Source: an uncultured Pelagibacteraceae bacterium (GTDB taxonomy: Bacteria; Pseudomonadota; Alphaproteobacteria; Pelagibacterales; Pelagibacteraceae). Taken from it: a stretch of 64,000 bases of DNA. The notes under the pieces are model-generated. The model ran no database searches. It saw only the letters and a program-made list of their open reading frames with translations, and was not told the origin of the DNA. Made by a program: the position numbers and the translations under genes. Location of the stretch: NCBI GenBank assembly GCA_902579985.1, contig CACHIV010000002.1, forward strand, positions 62,001 through 126,000, written 5' to 3'. The stretch's first letter is position 1; each line of letters begins with the position of its first letter. Positions 38,882 through 49,071 of this stretch are shown here, piece after piece.

Positions 38882-41070
38882 TGGTAAACGAACAAATAGC
38901 TATAGATCACGGTCTTAAAAAGGAAGAATATGAAAAAATTTGTGAACTTCTTAAACGAACACCAAATATTACTGAGCTGGGAATTTTTTCAGCGATGTGG
39001 AATGAACACTGTTCATATAAATCATCAAGACTTCATTTAAAAAAACTTCCGACTAAAGGAAAACAAGTTATTCAAGGACCTGGCGAAAATGCAGGCGTTG
39101 TTGATATTGGTGATAACGACGCAATTGTATTTAAAATTGAAAGTCATAACCATCCATCCTTTATAGAACCTTACCAAGGTGCCGCGACAGGAGTCGGTGG
39201 TATAATGAGGGATGTTTTCACAATGGGAGCAAGACCAATTGCTAACTTAAATTCCATTCATTTTGGATCTCCACAACATAAAAAAACTAAAAATTTACTT
39301 AGAGGTGTTGTTCACGGTATCGGTGGCTATGGTAATTGCATGGGTGTTCCTACCATAGCTGGTCAAACAAATTTCGATAGTTCTTATAATGGAAATATTT
39401 TAGTTAACGCGATGACACTAGGATTAGTTAAAAAAGATAAGATTTTTTACTCAAAAGCAGCAGGATTAAATAAACCAGTAATTTATGTTGGATCTAAAAC
39501 AGGGAGAGATGGAATTCATGGTGCCAGCATGGCTTCAGCTAGTTTTGATGAAAAAATTGAGGAAAAAAAACCTACTGTTCAAGTTGGAGATCCATTTACA
39601 GAAAAATTATTGCTTGAAGCTTGTTTAGAATTGATGGCTGGAGACTCTATTATTGCTATTCAAGATATGGGTGCTGCAGGACTTACGTCTTCAAGTATCG
39701 AAATGGCATCAAAAGGAAATCTTGGAATTGAAATCAATTTAAATAAAGTGCCATGCAGAGAGTCAAAGATGACTCCTTATGAAATTATGCTTTCTGAAAG
39801 CCAGGAAAGAATGTTAATAGTTCTAGAGAATGGTAAAGAAGAACATGCTAAAAAAATATTTGATAAATGGAATTTAGATTTTGCTGTAATTGGCAAAACA
39901 ACTAAATCTAAAAAAATTGAACTTTACTTTAATGATAAACAGGTAGCAAATATTCCTGTTAATACTTTGGTGGAAAACTCACCAATGTATGATCGTAAAT
40001 GGAAAAAAGCAAAACTTCCAAAAAAAAATAAAATTAAGAAAGAAGATCTTAAAAATTTAAAGATTATAGATGTATTAAAGAAAATATTATCTAATCCAAA
40101 TGTATGCAGTAAAGAATGGATTTGGCAACAATATGATCATACAGTTATGGGTGACACTATACAAAAACCAGGTGGTGATTCTGGTGTTGTTAGGGTTCAT
40201 GGGACCAATAAAGCAGTTGCTGCTTCAGTAGACTCGTCTGCAGTATATTGTTGGGCTCATCCATTAACAGGTGGAAAACAAGTTGTTTGTGAAAGTTTTA
40301 GAAACTTAATTTCTGTAGGTGCAAAACCAATAGCTATTACAAATTGTTTAAACTTTGGTAGCCCTGAAAATGAGGAAAACATGGGCGAGTTTGTTGAATG
40401 TGTTCAAGGAATTGGTGAAGCAGCAGAATATTTAAAATTTCCTGTAGTCTCAGGAAATGTATCTTTTTATAATCAAACAAAAGAAGAGGGTATTAAACCT
40501 ACCCCATCTATTGGAGGTGTTGGCTTAATTAAAGATTATGAAAAGATGATTACAATGGATTTTAAAGGAGTTAATAATATTGTTTTAATTATAGGTAAGA
40601 CTGAAGGTCATATTGATCAAAGCTTGTTTGCAAGAAACATCTTGGATAAAAAAAATGGACCTCCCCCTGAAATAAATCTTTTCAATGAAAAAAATAATGG
40701 TGAAACTTTATTAAAATTAATTGATAAAAACTATGTTAAAAGTGCTCATGACGTTTCATTAGGTGGACTAATTACTGCATTAAGTAAAATGTGTATTAAA
40801 GGAAAAAAAGGATTAACACTTAAAAAACCAAGTTATTTAACTAATCAGTTTGAATACTTCTTTAGTGAAGATCAAGGTAGATACATTATAGAAATTGAGA
40901 ATAAAAATCTGAAAAATGTAATAGAAATTCTTGATAAAAACTCAGTTCATTATGATGAAATTGGGATAGTGAATGAAAAAAAGCTTATAATTGATGATAA
41001 GTCAAAAGTATCAATTGACGATTTGATTAAAACAAATAATTATTGGTTAAATAACTACATGAGTAAATAA
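38881..41070 (+). CDS. purL: FGAM synthase subunit PurL (small form)
   Basis: ATP-dependent conversion of FGAR to FGAM. 729 aa, the small form that works with separate PurS and PurQ, and the three genes are contiguous. Motifs are [12 protein letters not shown] near residue 40, [39 protein letters not shown] and [10 protein letters not shown]. Shares its last base with the bolA start. Confidence 0.97.
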   Translation: MVNEQIAIDHGLKKEEYEKICELLKRTPNITELGIFSAMWNEHCSYKSSRLHLKKLPTKGKQVIQGPGENAGVVDIGDNDAIVFKIESHNHPSFIEPYQGAATGVGGIMRDVFTMGARPIANLNSIHFGSPQHKKTKNLLRGVVHGIGGYGNCMGVPTIAGQTNFDSSYNGNILVNAMTLGLVKKDKIFYSKAAGLNKPVIYVGSKTGRDGIHGASMASASFDEKIEEKKPTVQVGDPFTEKLLLEACLELMAGDSIIAIQDMGAAGLTSSSIEMASKGNLGIEINLNKVPCRESKMTPYEIMLSESQERMLIVLENGKEEHAKKIFDKWNLDFAVIGKTTKSKKIELYFNDKQVANIPVNTLVENSPMYDRKWKKAKLPKKNKIKKEDLKNLKIIDVLKKILSNPNVCSKEWIWQQYDHTVMGDTIQKPGGDSGVVRVHGTNKAVAASVDSSAVYCWAHPLTGGKQVVCESFRNLISVGAKPIAITNCLNFGSPENEENMGEFVECVQGIGEAAEYLKFPVVSGNVSFYNQTKEEGIKPTPSIGGVGLIKDYEKMITMDFKGVNNIVLIIGKTEGHIDQSLFARNILDKKNGPPPEINLFNEKNNGETLLKLIDKNYVKSAHDVSLGGLITALSKMCIKGKKGLTLKKPSYLTNQFEYFFSEDQGRYIIEIENKNLKNVIEILDKNSVHYDEIGIVNEKKLIIDDKSKVSIDDLIKTNNYWLNNYMSK

Positions 41071-41300
41071 TGGCAATGGATTTGAAAGAAATTGAGAAAT
41101 TTATTAAAGAGGCTATGCCTGATGCCTCTATTGAGATTCAAGATTTAGCTGGAGATGGGAATCATTATTCTGCAACAGTTGCATCCTCACAATTTGTAGG
41201 TAAAAGCAAAATAGAACAACATAAAATGGTTTATAATTCTCTAAAAGGTAGAATGGGTAATGAGCTACATGCTTTAGCAATTAAAACGAAGGAATTATAA
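41070..41300 (+). CDS. bolA: BolA-family protein
   Basis: 76 aa. BolA-like proteins bind monothiol glutaredoxins and act in iron-sulfur trafficking or iron sensing. The class II KH-like fold is seen, with GDGNHYSATVASSQFVGKS (cluster-ligand loop) and the invariant histidine in IEQHKMVYNSL. The purL-bolA-grxD order is a common alphaproteobacterial arrangement. Both junctions share one base, indicating coupled translation. Confidence 0.92.
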   Translation: MAMDLKEIEKFIKEAMPDASIEIQDLAGDGNHYSATVASSQFVGKSKIEQHKMVYNSLKGRMGNELHALAIKTKEL

Positions 41301-41632
41301 TGGATGATCAAACAAAAAATACAATTCAAAATCATATAGATAATAACGAAGTCTGTTTATTTATGAAAGGAACTCCAGATGCACCACAATGCGGTTTCTC
41401 AATGGCAGTTACAAATATTCTTAAAATTCTAGAAGTTGATTTTAAAGGCGTCAATGTATTGGAAAATCAATCAATGAGAGAAGGTATAAAAGTTTTTAGT
41501 GATTGGCCTACAATTCCACAACTATATATTAAAAAAGAATTTGTAGGAGGATGTGATATCGTAAAAGAAATGTACGAAAATGGTGAACTTAAAAAAGTTT
41601 TCGAGAATAAAGGAATAAATTTTAAAAAATAA
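41300..41632 (+). CDS. grxD: Monothiol glutaredoxin Grx4/GrxD
   Basis: 110 aa. Monothiol active site CGFS at residues 31-34, preceded by the glutathione-binding KGTPDAPQ. WPTIPQLYIKKEFVGGCDIVKEM is typical of the Grx4/Grx5 class that carries [2Fe-2S] clusters with BolA. Ends 4 bases from the stop of the convergent rpsD. Confidence 0.95.
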   Translation: MDDQTKNTIQNHIDNNEVCLFMKGTPDAPQCGFSMAVTNILKILEVDFKGVNVLENQSMREGIKVFSDWPTIPQLYIKKEFVGGCDIVKEMYENGELKKVFENKGINFKK

Positions 41633-41636
41633 TTGA

Positions 41637-42254
41637 TTATCTAGAATAATACTCAATAACTAAATTTGGCTCCATGACGACTGGGTACGGAACTTCTTCA
41701 AATTTTGGTATTCTTACAAACTTAATTTTTTTATTCTTTTCGTCTAACTGAATATATTCTGGAGTCTCTCTTTCTTTGTTAGCAAGAGCAATGTCAATAA
41801 ATGCTAAGTTTTTAGATTTATCTCTAATTTCAATTGTATCATCTTCTTTAACTATAGAACTAGCGATATTAACTTTTTTTCCATTAACTTTTACATGTCC
41901 ATGATTAATTAATTGTCTGGCAGAAAAAATTGTAGTTGAAAACCTGGCTCTATAAACTACTGCATCAAGTCTCCTCTCAAGTAATCCGATTAAATTTTCG
42001 CCTGTATCACCTTTTTGCATTGCTGCTTTTTTATAAATATTTCTAAATTGTCTTTCGTTAATATTCCCATAATAACCTTTTAATTTTTGTTTAGCTTGTA
42101 ATTGAACTCCATAATCTGAGGGTTTTCCTTGCCGAGATTGACCGTGTTGACCAGGTCCATAGGCTCTTGTGTTAAATGGACTTTTAGGTCTTCCCCATAA
42201 GTTTATTTTTAACCTTCTATCTATTTTATGTTTAGAGCTTATTCTTTTTGTCAT
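41637..42254 (-). CDS. rpsD: 30S ribosomal protein S4
   Basis: 205 aa. Primary 16S-binding protein of the 30S subunit. The N-terminal zinc-free domain is followed by the S4 RNA-binding domain with [33 protein letters not shown]. Monocistronic by layout: a strong promoter lies just upstream and a convergent gene just downstream, as often seen for rpsD in alphaproteobacteria. Confidence 0.97.
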   Translation of the reverse strand: MTKRISSKHKIDRRLKINLWGRPKSPFNTRAYGPGQHGQSRQGKPSDYGVQLQAKQKLKGYYGNINERQFRNIYKKAAMQKGDTGENLIGLLERRLDAVVYRARFSTTIFSARQLINHGHVKVNGKKVNIASSIVKEDDTIEIRDKSKNLAFIDIALANKERETPEYIQLDEKNKKIKFVRIPKFEEVPYPVVMEPNLVIEYYSR

Positions 42255-42266
42255 TTAATTAAAGGG

Positions 42267-42294
42267 TTTATAGACTTACTCATTATTTTGTCAA
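42267..42294 (-). promoter_or_regulatory. rpsD promoter
   Basis: On the minus strand a perfect -35 TTGACA (42289-42294), 16-base spacer and -10 TATAAA (42267-42272), 12 bases before the ATG. The -35 box ends two bases from the stop of the upstream gene, so the promoter fills the whole 41-base gap. Transcripts would have an untranslated leader of only about five bases. Confidence 0.75.
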
Positions 42295-42295
42295 T

Positions 42296-43009
42296 CTACC
42301 TTTTTTTTGCAAGATTAGCAAATACACTTGATAATATGCGAGTTTCTTTTTCTGATAATTCCATTTTATAAAAAATACTTCTCAAATTTTCTAACATTAT
42401 TGGTTTTTTTTCTAATGGTTTAAAAAAATTTCTATTTTCTAAATGTTTAATACATAAATTTGTCATTGATTGAATATTTTTTTTAGATGCTAGTTTAACT
42501 TTTTGAGATTTTTCATATTTAGATTTTTTTAATTTTATTAAACTAGAAACAACTTGAGCCACTATAATTACACTATGAGATAAATTTATTGATTTAAAAT
42601 TAGGATTAGTAGGTATTTGCATAGTGTAATTAGCATAAATTATTTCATTATTAGAAAGTCCTGATGATTCTGCACCAAAAATAAAAGAAATTTTTTTACT
42701 GAAATCTAATTTAGGTAAATCATTTAAGTTTATATGTTTAATGTTTTTGTTACGAAATCTTGAAGATGTAGCAATTAAGATGTCAGTATTTTTTATAGCT
42801 AACTCTAAATTATTGTATACTTTACAATTCTTTATAATTTCTTTTGCTCCAACTGATGTTGCAAAAATCTTATCATTTGGAAATAAAGGTTTAGGACTAA
42901 TTACAGATAATTTATTAAAATTGAAATTTTTAATTGCTCGAGCAGATGCTCCTATATTTTCAGATAGCTGAGGTTTGTGAAGAATAAATGAAATATTATT
43001 TTTACTCAT
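42296..43009 (-). CDS. trmJ: SpoU-class RNA 2'-O-methyltransferase, TrmJ-like
   Basis: 237 aa. Trefoil-knot methyltransferase with all three SPOUT motifs: NIGASARAIKNF, FGAESSGLSNNE and MQIPTNPNFKSINLSHSVIIVAQ. TrmJ methylates the ribose at tRNA position 32. The C-terminal helical region (from about 165) fits TrmJ, but exact substrate specificity cannot be read from sequence. Four bases after the DUF1989 gene. Confidence 0.85.
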   Translation of the reverse strand: MSKNNISFILHKPQLSENIGASARAIKNFNFNKLSVISPKPLFPNDKIFATSVGAKEIIKNCKVYNNLELAIKNTDILIATSSRFRNKNIKHINLNDLPKLDFSKKISFIFGAESSGLSNNEIIYANYTMQIPTNPNFKSINLSHSVIIVAQVVSSLIKLKKSKYEKSQKVKLASKKNIQSMTNLCIKHLENRNFFKPLEKKPIMLENLRSIFYKMELSEKETRILSSVFANLAKKR

Positions 43010-43013
43010 TAAT

Positions 43014-43877
43014 TTAATTTAATCCATGGTTTCTGTTATATGAAGAGGTACTAGAAAATTTGACTCCTTTTAAATATTTTTGATTTACATTCCATACTGA
43101 AACTTTTAATGGAAAACATTTTGCAACATCAGAAGAATGTTCAGAACCACAATCACCGCCAGGACATGCTGATAAAACACCTAATAAATCTGTTTCAGCA
43201 AAAAATTCAAGGTAATCTCCAGGTCTAACTGGACTTGACTTCATGAAATATTGTTTTGTTTTATTAGTAAAACCAGTTAACATAAAAACATTTAATACAT
43301 CATGAACCATTTTTTCTGCCTCGTTAATATTTAAATTTTTTTCTTTAACTAGCGCTCTAGTTAAATTTGAGTGACAACAATAATGATAATCTTTATTTGA
43401 AATTAATTTTGAAGTATATGGATCACATCGAGTTCCTATAACATCATGAACTGAACCACCGTCTTTATCATAACCATACCAATCTAAAGTATCCCAAGTT
43501 ATAGTTGCTAAAGACCTTAAATATGGAAAACAACTAAACATTTTATCTCCAACTGAAATATGAGTACCATAAAGTGCTCTGGTTTTTCCTGAATAAAATT
43601 TTTCATCTAGATTATTTGCTTGAAATAAATTTAAGTCTCCTACCTGTGGGCCCTCAATACTTTCTATCCGAAAAAAATTACCTGTTTTTACATAAAATGT
43701 TCTTGCGTCTCTAGGAGGAACTATAATTTCATCTATTTTCTCTAAACACTCTCTTGCTTTATGAAGAATTCTTAGGTTTTTATCTTCTATCTTATTATTT
43801 GGATAACATACAACGGGTTTTGCTCTTAATCGGTCTTGTGAATCTTTTGGTTTTTTTGAAAATTTTTTAACTTTCAT
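43014..43877 (-). CDS. DUF1989 (urea carboxylase-associated) family protein
   Basis: 287 aa. The domain core runs from VKTGNFFRIESIEGPQVGDLNLF to CPGGDCGSEHSSDVAKCF, with the conserved TRALYGTHISVGDKMFS and the metal-candidate cluster SVHDVIGTRCDPY and YHYCCHSNLTRAL. Members are found beside urea carboxylase or as stand-alone proteins; the biochemical role is not established. Here there is no urea gene nearby, and it is packed between cimA and trmJ with gaps of 0 and 4 bases, suggesting a link to central or amino-acid metabolism. Confidence 0.82.
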   Translation of the reverse strand: MKVKKFSKKPKDSQDRLRAKPVVCYPNNKIEDKNLRILHKARECLEKIDEIIVPPRDARTFYVKTGNFFRIESIEGPQVGDLNLFQANNLDEKFYSGKTRALYGTHISVGDKMFSCFPYLRSLATITWDTLDWYGYDKDGGSVHDVIGTRCDPYTSKLISNKDYHYCCHSNLTRALVKEKNLNINEAEKMVHDVLNVFMLTGFTNKTKQYFMKSSPVRPGDYLEFFAETDLLGVLSACPGGDCGSEHSSDVAKCFPLKVSVWNVNQKYLKGVKFSSTSSYNRNHGLN

Positions 43878-45479
43878 CTATTTGCTTGCAGGAGCATTAT
43901 CTTTAAAAAGTTTATAATCCAAACTATCTACCAGAGCCTTAAAAGAAGCTTCAATTATGTTTGTCGATACACCTATTGTAAACCAATTTTTTCCTTTTGA
44001 GTCAGTGCTTTCAATTGAAACTCTAGTAACTGCCTCAGTTCCAGTATTAAGGATTCTAACTTTGTAATCTACAAGCTTAAGATCTTTTAAAAATTTTGAA
44101 TATTTAGCTAAACGATCTACATTATTTCTTATAGCATTGTCTAAAGCATTGACAGGTCCATTACCTTCTCCTTCACAAATTATTTTTTCTCCGTCCACTT
44201 CCAAATGCGCTTTTGCAGAGGAAATAATATTTCCAGAGGAATTTTTTTTAACTGTAACATCGTATTCTTTAATCAAAATGTATCTAGGTATTTCACTCAT
44301 AATTCTTCTAGCCAACAATTCAAATGATGCATCAGCACCATCGTAACTATAACCTATGAATTCTCTGTCTTTAACCTCATCTAAAAGTTTTATAATTTTT
44401 GGATCATTTTCCTTAATATTAATTCCAATAGTTTTTAATCTAGATAATATATTCGACTTGCCAGCTTGATCAGAAACTACAATATTTCTAACATTGCCAA
44501 CTTCCTCAGGGTTTATATGTTCATAGGTTTTTGGGTCTTTTTGAACAGCTGAAACATGTAGTCCTCCTTTATGTGAAAATGCTGCAGCCCCTACATAAGG
44601 TAAATGTTTATTTGGTTTTCTATTTAATATTTCATCTAAAAGTCTAGAGCACTGGGTTAAGTTTTTAATATTATCTTCTTTGATATTCATTTCAAAGTTT
44701 TCTAAAAAATCTCTTTTTAAGTAAAATGTAGGTATTAAAGACATAAGATTTGCATTACCACATCTCTCACCTAATCCGTTAATTGTTCCTTGAATTTGTC
44801 TAACTCCAGTTAATACAGCAGCAAGAGTATTTGATACAGCATTTCCTGTATCATTATGCGCATGTATTCCCAAATTTTTTCCTGGAACTACCTTTGTAAC
44901 TTCAGAAACAATTTTTGATACCTCATGGGGTAGAGTTCCACCGTTTGTATCGCACAATACTACCCATCTAGCTCCATTATCATAAGCAGCTTTAAGACAG
45001 GACAATGCATATTTAGGATTAGCTTTGTAGCCATCAAAAAAATGTTCAGCATCAAACATAAATTCTTTTTTTTCTTTAACAAATAACTTCGTGCTTTCGA
45101 CAATGTTTTCCAAGTTCTCTTCATTGGAAATACCTAAAGCAACATCAACATGAAAATCCCAGGACTTTCCGACAATACATATCGCTTTTGTATTGCTATT
45201 TAAAAGGGCGGATAAACCTGGATCATTATTAGCACTTCTACCTATTTTTTTTGTCATCCCAAAAGCGGTTAGAATTGAGTTTTTGCAAGTAATTTTTTTT
45301 TGAAAAAATTCTGTATCAGTTGGATTTGCTCCTGGCCAGCCACCTTCTATATAGTCAACACCTAGATTATCTAACGCTTCAGTTATTTTTAATTTATCAT
45401 CAATAGAAAAATCTACCCCTTGTGTTTGAGCGCCATCTCTTAATGTTGTGTCAAATATATATAATTTTTCTTTACTCAT
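43878..45479 (-). CDS. cimA: (R)-citramalate synthase
   Basis: Condenses pyruvate and acetyl-CoA to citramalate, the threonine-independent route to 2-oxobutyrate for isoleucine. I use the ATG at 45479 (MSKEKLYIFDTTLRDG, 533 aa): it forms an ATGA overlap with cysS, unlike the track's start at 45491. Motifs are DTTLRDGAQTQGVDFS, the metal-binding GIHAHNDTGNAVSNTLA and the C-terminal LeuA dimer domain (from about 400). The plain homologue 2-isopropylmalate synthase is excluded mainly by GAQTQGVDF and the IEGGWPGANPTD block typical of CimA. Confidence 0.93.
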   Translation of the reverse strand: MSKEKLYIFDTTLRDGAQTQGVDFSIDDKLKITEALDNLGVDYIEGGWPGANPTDTEFFQKKITCKNSILTAFGMTKKIGRSANNDPGLSALLNSNTKAICIVGKSWDFHVDVALGISNEENLENIVESTKLFVKEKKEFMFDAEHFFDGYKANPKYALSCLKAAYDNGARWVVLCDTNGGTLPHEVSKIVSEVTKVVPGKNLGIHAHNDTGNAVSNTLAAVLTGVRQIQGTINGLGERCGNANLMSLIPTFYLKRDFLENFEMNIKEDNIKNLTQCSRLLDEILNRKPNKHLPYVGAAAFSHKGGLHVSAVQKDPKTYEHINPEEVGNVRNIVVSDQAGKSNILSRLKTIGINIKENDPKIIKLLDEVKDREFIGYSYDGADASFELLARRIMSEIPRYILIKEYDVTVKKNSSGNIISSAKAHLEVDGEKIICEGEGNGPVNALDNAIRNNVDRLAKYSKFLKDLKLVDYKVRILNTGTEAVTRVSIESTDSKGKNWFTIGVSTNIIEASFKALVDSLDYKLFKDNAPASK

Positions 45480-46837
45480 TTTATTTTCCAAGTCGTTTTA
45501 CCATCTTTATCTTCTATTAAAACACCTTTGTTAATTAATTCGTCTCTAATTTTATCTGAAAGTTTATAATCTTTATTTTTTCTTGCCTTATCTCTTTCCT
45601 CAATTTTTAATAATATTTCTTTTTCAGAAATATTCGATTTTTCTTTTTTAAAATTTAACCACTTATCTTTTGAGTCTGTCAATAAGCCAATAAAATTACA
45701 TGCTGTAGTAAAAATTTGTTTATCTTTAACACTACCATTATATGCTTTGTCATATAATTTATGAATATTAGCAATATAACCAGGCGTATTTAAATCTTCA
45801 TAAAGTGGACTGAGAGAATCTTCTGGTATTAAAACTTTTTTATTTACTTCAACATGGCATTCATACCACTTATTTAAAATTTTTTGACAATCATTAATTA
45901 ACTTATCATTCCAATCTAATGGTTGTTTATAATGTGAACTTATTAAAGCAAGTCTTAACACCTGGCCATTAATTTTTTTTTTAAAATCATTTATTTTTAA
46001 AATATTTCCCTGAGATTTTGCCATTTTCTCATTTGAGATAGTAATAAAACCATTATGAACCCAATAATTAGCAAATTTATCAGTATCATTTGCACATCTT
46101 GATTGAGCTATTTCATTTTCGTGATGAGGAAATATTAAATCTCTTCCTCCTCCATGTATATCAAACTTTATACCAAGATATTTTTTTGACATTACTGAAC
46201 ATTCTAAATGCCATCCTGGTCTTCCTTTCCCCCATGGGGACTCCCAAGATGGTTCATTATTTTTAGAAGGCTTCCATAAAACAAAATCTTCGGGATTTTT
46301 TTTATTTTCTGATATTTCAACTCTTGAACCAGCAATCAATTCTTCTAAATTTTTATTTGAAAGTTTTCCATAATCTTTAAATTTTTTTACTTCAAAATAA
46401 ACATGATTTTTATTTACATAAGCATATTTTTTTTTTATTAAATCTTCAGCCATCTTGACCATAAGAGAAATATGTTCTGTAGCCTTTGGTTCTTTGTTAG
46501 GTTTATCACACTTCAAATAATCACAATCGCTATGATAATTTATTGTGACTTTTTTAGTTAATTCCTCTATGGAAATTTTTTTTTCATTAGATGATTGAAT
46601 AATTTTATCATCAACGTCAGTAATATTTCTTATATAACTAACCGACTTATTTCCATACTTGCATTTTAAAACTTTAAACAAAATATCAAAAACTACTAAA
46701 GGTCTAGCATTACCAATATGTGGATCGTCATAAACGGTAGGTCCACAAACGTACATGCCAACATTATTTTCATCTATTGGAATAAATTTTTCTTTTTTGT
46801 TGCCTAGGCTATTTGTTAAAAAAATATCTTTATTCAT
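45476..46837 (-). CDS. cysS: Cysteinyl-tRNA synthetase
   Basis: 453 aa class I synthetase. The HIGH motif appears as DPHIGNARPLV and KMSKS as EKMAKSQGN. Zinc ligands are the cysteine in MYVCGPTVYD, the cysteine in WHLECSVMS and the HHENE motif. Upstream gap to nadE is 44 bases. Confidence 0.97.
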   Translation of the reverse strand: MNKDIFLTNSLGNKKEKFIPIDENNVGMYVCGPTVYDDPHIGNARPLVVFDILFKVLKCKYGNKSVSYIRNITDVDDKIIQSSNEKKISIEELTKKVTINYHSDCDYLKCDKPNKEPKATEHISLMVKMAEDLIKKKYAYVNKNHVYFEVKKFKDYGKLSNKNLEELIAGSRVEISENKKNPEDFVLWKPSKNNEPSWESPWGKGRPGWHLECSVMSKKYLGIKFDIHGGGRDLIFPHHENEIAQSRCANDTDKFANYWVHNGFITISNEKMAKSQGNILKINDFKKKINGQVLRLALISSHYKQPLDWNDKLINDCQKILNKWYECHVEVNKKVLIPEDSLSPLYEDLNTPGYIANIHKLYDKAYNGSVKDKQIFTTACNFIGLLTDSKDKWLNFKKEKSNISEKEILLKIEERDKARKNKDYKLSDKIRDELINKGVLIEDKDGKTTWKIK

Positions 46838-46881
46838 TTTATAGAAATATACTTTAATTTTAGATTTGTGAATCTAATTGA

Positions 46882-47619
46882 TTAGTTGGGAATCTTACAA
46901 ACTGGAATTGGATCCATTTTATGTAAGTTTAATTTTCGAATTTTTTCGTATTTTTCTCTATTTTTTGAATTAGGGTTTTTCATAGCTTCCTCTAAATCAT
47001 TATATTGAAGACCTAACTGACCTGTATCAGTTCTTCCATCGTCCCACAATCCATCAGTAGGTTCTGCTTTAATAATTTCATTTAATATTTTCAATTCTTT
47101 TCCAAGTTCCCAAACTTCAGTCTTATTACAATCTGCTATCGGTGAAATATCAACTCCACCATCGCCATATTTTGTATAAAAACCAACCCCAAAATCTTCT
47201 ACTTTATTTCCAGTACCTACAACAATTCCTTTATTTGCAGCTGCTACTTGATATAAAGTCGTCATTCTTAATCTAGCTCTTGAATTTGCTAAACCATGAT
47301 CATTGCTAAAATCTGATAAAGCAACTTTAAAAGAGTCAAATAAATTATCTAATTTAATAGTATGGGCTTCAACATTATTAAAATTTTTTAACAACCATTC
47401 TTGATGTTTTAAACTTAAATCATGTTGTGATTGAATTTGATTAATAGGCATAGATAAAACAATTGTTTTTAAGCCAGTCATTGCACTTAAAGTGCTTGAT
47501 ACAGATGAATCAATCCCACCTGAAATACCAATCACTAAAGATTGTGCTTTATTAGGCATAGAATTAACATAATCTAAAATCCAATTCTTAATAAATTCAA
47601 CTTTTTTTCTGACTTCCAT
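46882..47619 (-). CDS. nadE: NAD+ synthetase, ammonia-dependent
   Basis: Last step of NAD synthesis: amidation of deamido-NAD with ATP. 245 aa, consisting only of the synthetase domain; there is no N-terminal glutaminase domain, so ammonia is the likely nitrogen source. The PP-loop SGGIDSSVSS is at residues 33-42. GTGNKVEDFGVGFYTKYGDGGVDISPIADC and AEPTDGLWDDGRTD are family-typical. Confidence 0.95.
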   Translation of the reverse strand: MEVRKKVEFIKNWILDYVNSMPNKAQSLVIGISGGIDSSVSSTLSAMTGLKTIVLSMPINQIQSQHDLSLKHQEWLLKNFNNVEAHTIKLDNLFDSFKVALSDFSNDHGLANSRARLRMTTLYQVAAANKGIVVGTGNKVEDFGVGFYTKYGDGGVDISPIADCNKTEVWELGKELKILNEIIKAEPTDGLWDDGRTDTGQLGLQYNDLEEAMKNPNSKNREKYEKIRKLNLHKMDPIPVCKIPN

Positions 47620-47656
47620 AAGTTAATTATACGATAAAGGTTTTATTTTATAAAGC

Positions 47657-49042
47657 TTAAGATACTGCCCTAATGCCGCTTCTTGCATAAGAAGAATTTT
47701 TTTTAATTTCATCAGAAATTAAAAATGCAAGTTCCAAAGCTTGATTTGCATTTAATCTTGGGTCACAATGTGTACGATATCTACTAGATAAATCTTTATC
47801 AGAAATTTTTTGGGTACCTCCAGTACATTCAGTGACATTTTGTCCTGTCATTTCAATGTGTAAACCACCTGCATACGATCCCTCACTTTGATGGACAGCA
47901 AATACATTTTTTACTTCCTTTAAAACATTATTAAAAGGTCTAGTTTTAAATCCAGTTGTAGATTTAATTGTATTACCATGCATTGGATCACATGACCAAA
48001 TTACATTTAACCCTTCCTTTTTTATTGCTCTTATTAATTTTGGTAAAAATTTACTAACATTTTCATGACCGAATCTCGAAATTAAAGTTATTTTCCCTTT
48101 TTCATTATTTGGATTTAATACATTACAAATTTTAACAATTTCATCAGGTTTTGAAGTTGGTCCACATTTTATCCCAATTGGATTTTCTATTCCTCTACAA
48201 AATTCAACATGACCACCATCTATTTGTCTTGTTCTGTCTCCTATCCAAACAAAATGTGCAGATGTATCGTGATATTCTCCAGTAGTAGAGTCAATTCTTG
48301 TCATACTTTCTTCAAATGGAAGCAGTAAAGCTTCGTGTGAAGTCCAAAAATTTACTGTCTTTAATCTTCTATTAAAATCTGAATTTATACCACATGCATC
48401 CATAAAAGCTAAAGCATCAGCAATTTTATCTTCTAATTCTTTAAATTTTTTTGCCTGTGGACTTTTTTTAATATATCCTAGATTCCATAAGTGAACTTTT
48501 TTTAAGTCTGCAAAACCTCCATGACAAAAAGCTCTTATTAAATTTAAAGTAGAAGCAGATTGAGAATAAGCTTTGAACAATCTTTTTGGATCAGGTCTTC
48601 TAGCTTTGCTAGTAAATTCTATTGCATTAATATTGTCTCCAAGATAACTTGGAAGTTCAATATCACCTTGTTTTTCTGTAGGCGCACTTCTGGGTTTTGA
48701 AAATTGTCCAGCAATTCTTCCAAGTTTAACAACAGGCAAAGATGCTGAATAAGTTAAAACTAATGACATTTGCAACATAACTTTAAAATAATCTCTAATA
48801 TTATCTGGATTAAATTCTGCAAAACTTTCAGCACAATCACCTCCTTGCAACAGAAAAGCTTTACCATCAACAACGTCAGCAAGTTGTTTTTTAAGATGTG
48901 TAGTTTCACCAGCAAACACTAAAGGAGGAAAATTTTTTATTTTATTAAGAACCATATTTAGTTCTTTTTCATCCTCATAAGTCGGCACGTGTTTTATTGG
49001 ATAATTTCTCCAACTATTTATTTTCCATTTCTTCATATTCAA
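47657..49042 (-). CDS. aroG: 3-deoxy-7-phosphoheptulonate synthase, class II
   Basis: First step of the shikimate pathway, from PEP and erythrose-4-phosphate. 461 aa, the plant-like class II type. Recognised by PPLVFAGE, LLQGGDCAESF, KLGRIAGQFSKPRS, GIKCGPTSKPDE, the metal histidine in WSCDPMHGNTI and YRTHCDPRLNANQALELAF. The start could also be the second methionine. Lies between glmS and nadE, all in the same direction. Confidence 0.96.
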   Translation of the reverse strand: MNMKKWKINSWRNYPIKHVPTYEDEKELNMVLNKIKNFPPLVFAGETTHLKKQLADVVDGKAFLLQGGDCAESFAEFNPDNIRDYFKVMLQMSLVLTYSASLPVVKLGRIAGQFSKPRSAPTEKQGDIELPSYLGDNINAIEFTSKARRPDPKRLFKAYSQSASTLNLIRAFCHGGFADLKKVHLWNLGYIKKSPQAKKFKELEDKIADALAFMDACGINSDFNRRLKTVNFWTSHEALLLPFEESMTRIDSTTGEYHDTSAHFVWIGDRTRQIDGGHVEFCRGIENPIGIKCGPTSKPDEIVKICNVLNPNNEKGKITLISRFGHENVSKFLPKLIRAIKKEGLNVIWSCDPMHGNTIKSTTGFKTRPFNNVLKEVKNVFAVHQSEGSYAGGLHIEMTGQNVTECTGGTQKISDKDLSSRYRTHCDPRLNANQALELAFLISDEIKKNSSYARSGIRAVS

Positions 49043-49071
49043 CCTAAGAGTGTTCTATCAAAGATTATTAA

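Noticed and set aside
45480-45491. Track start of cimA at 45491
   Set aside because: The ATG at 45479 gives a four-base ATGA overlap with cysS, the coupling style seen at several other junctions here.
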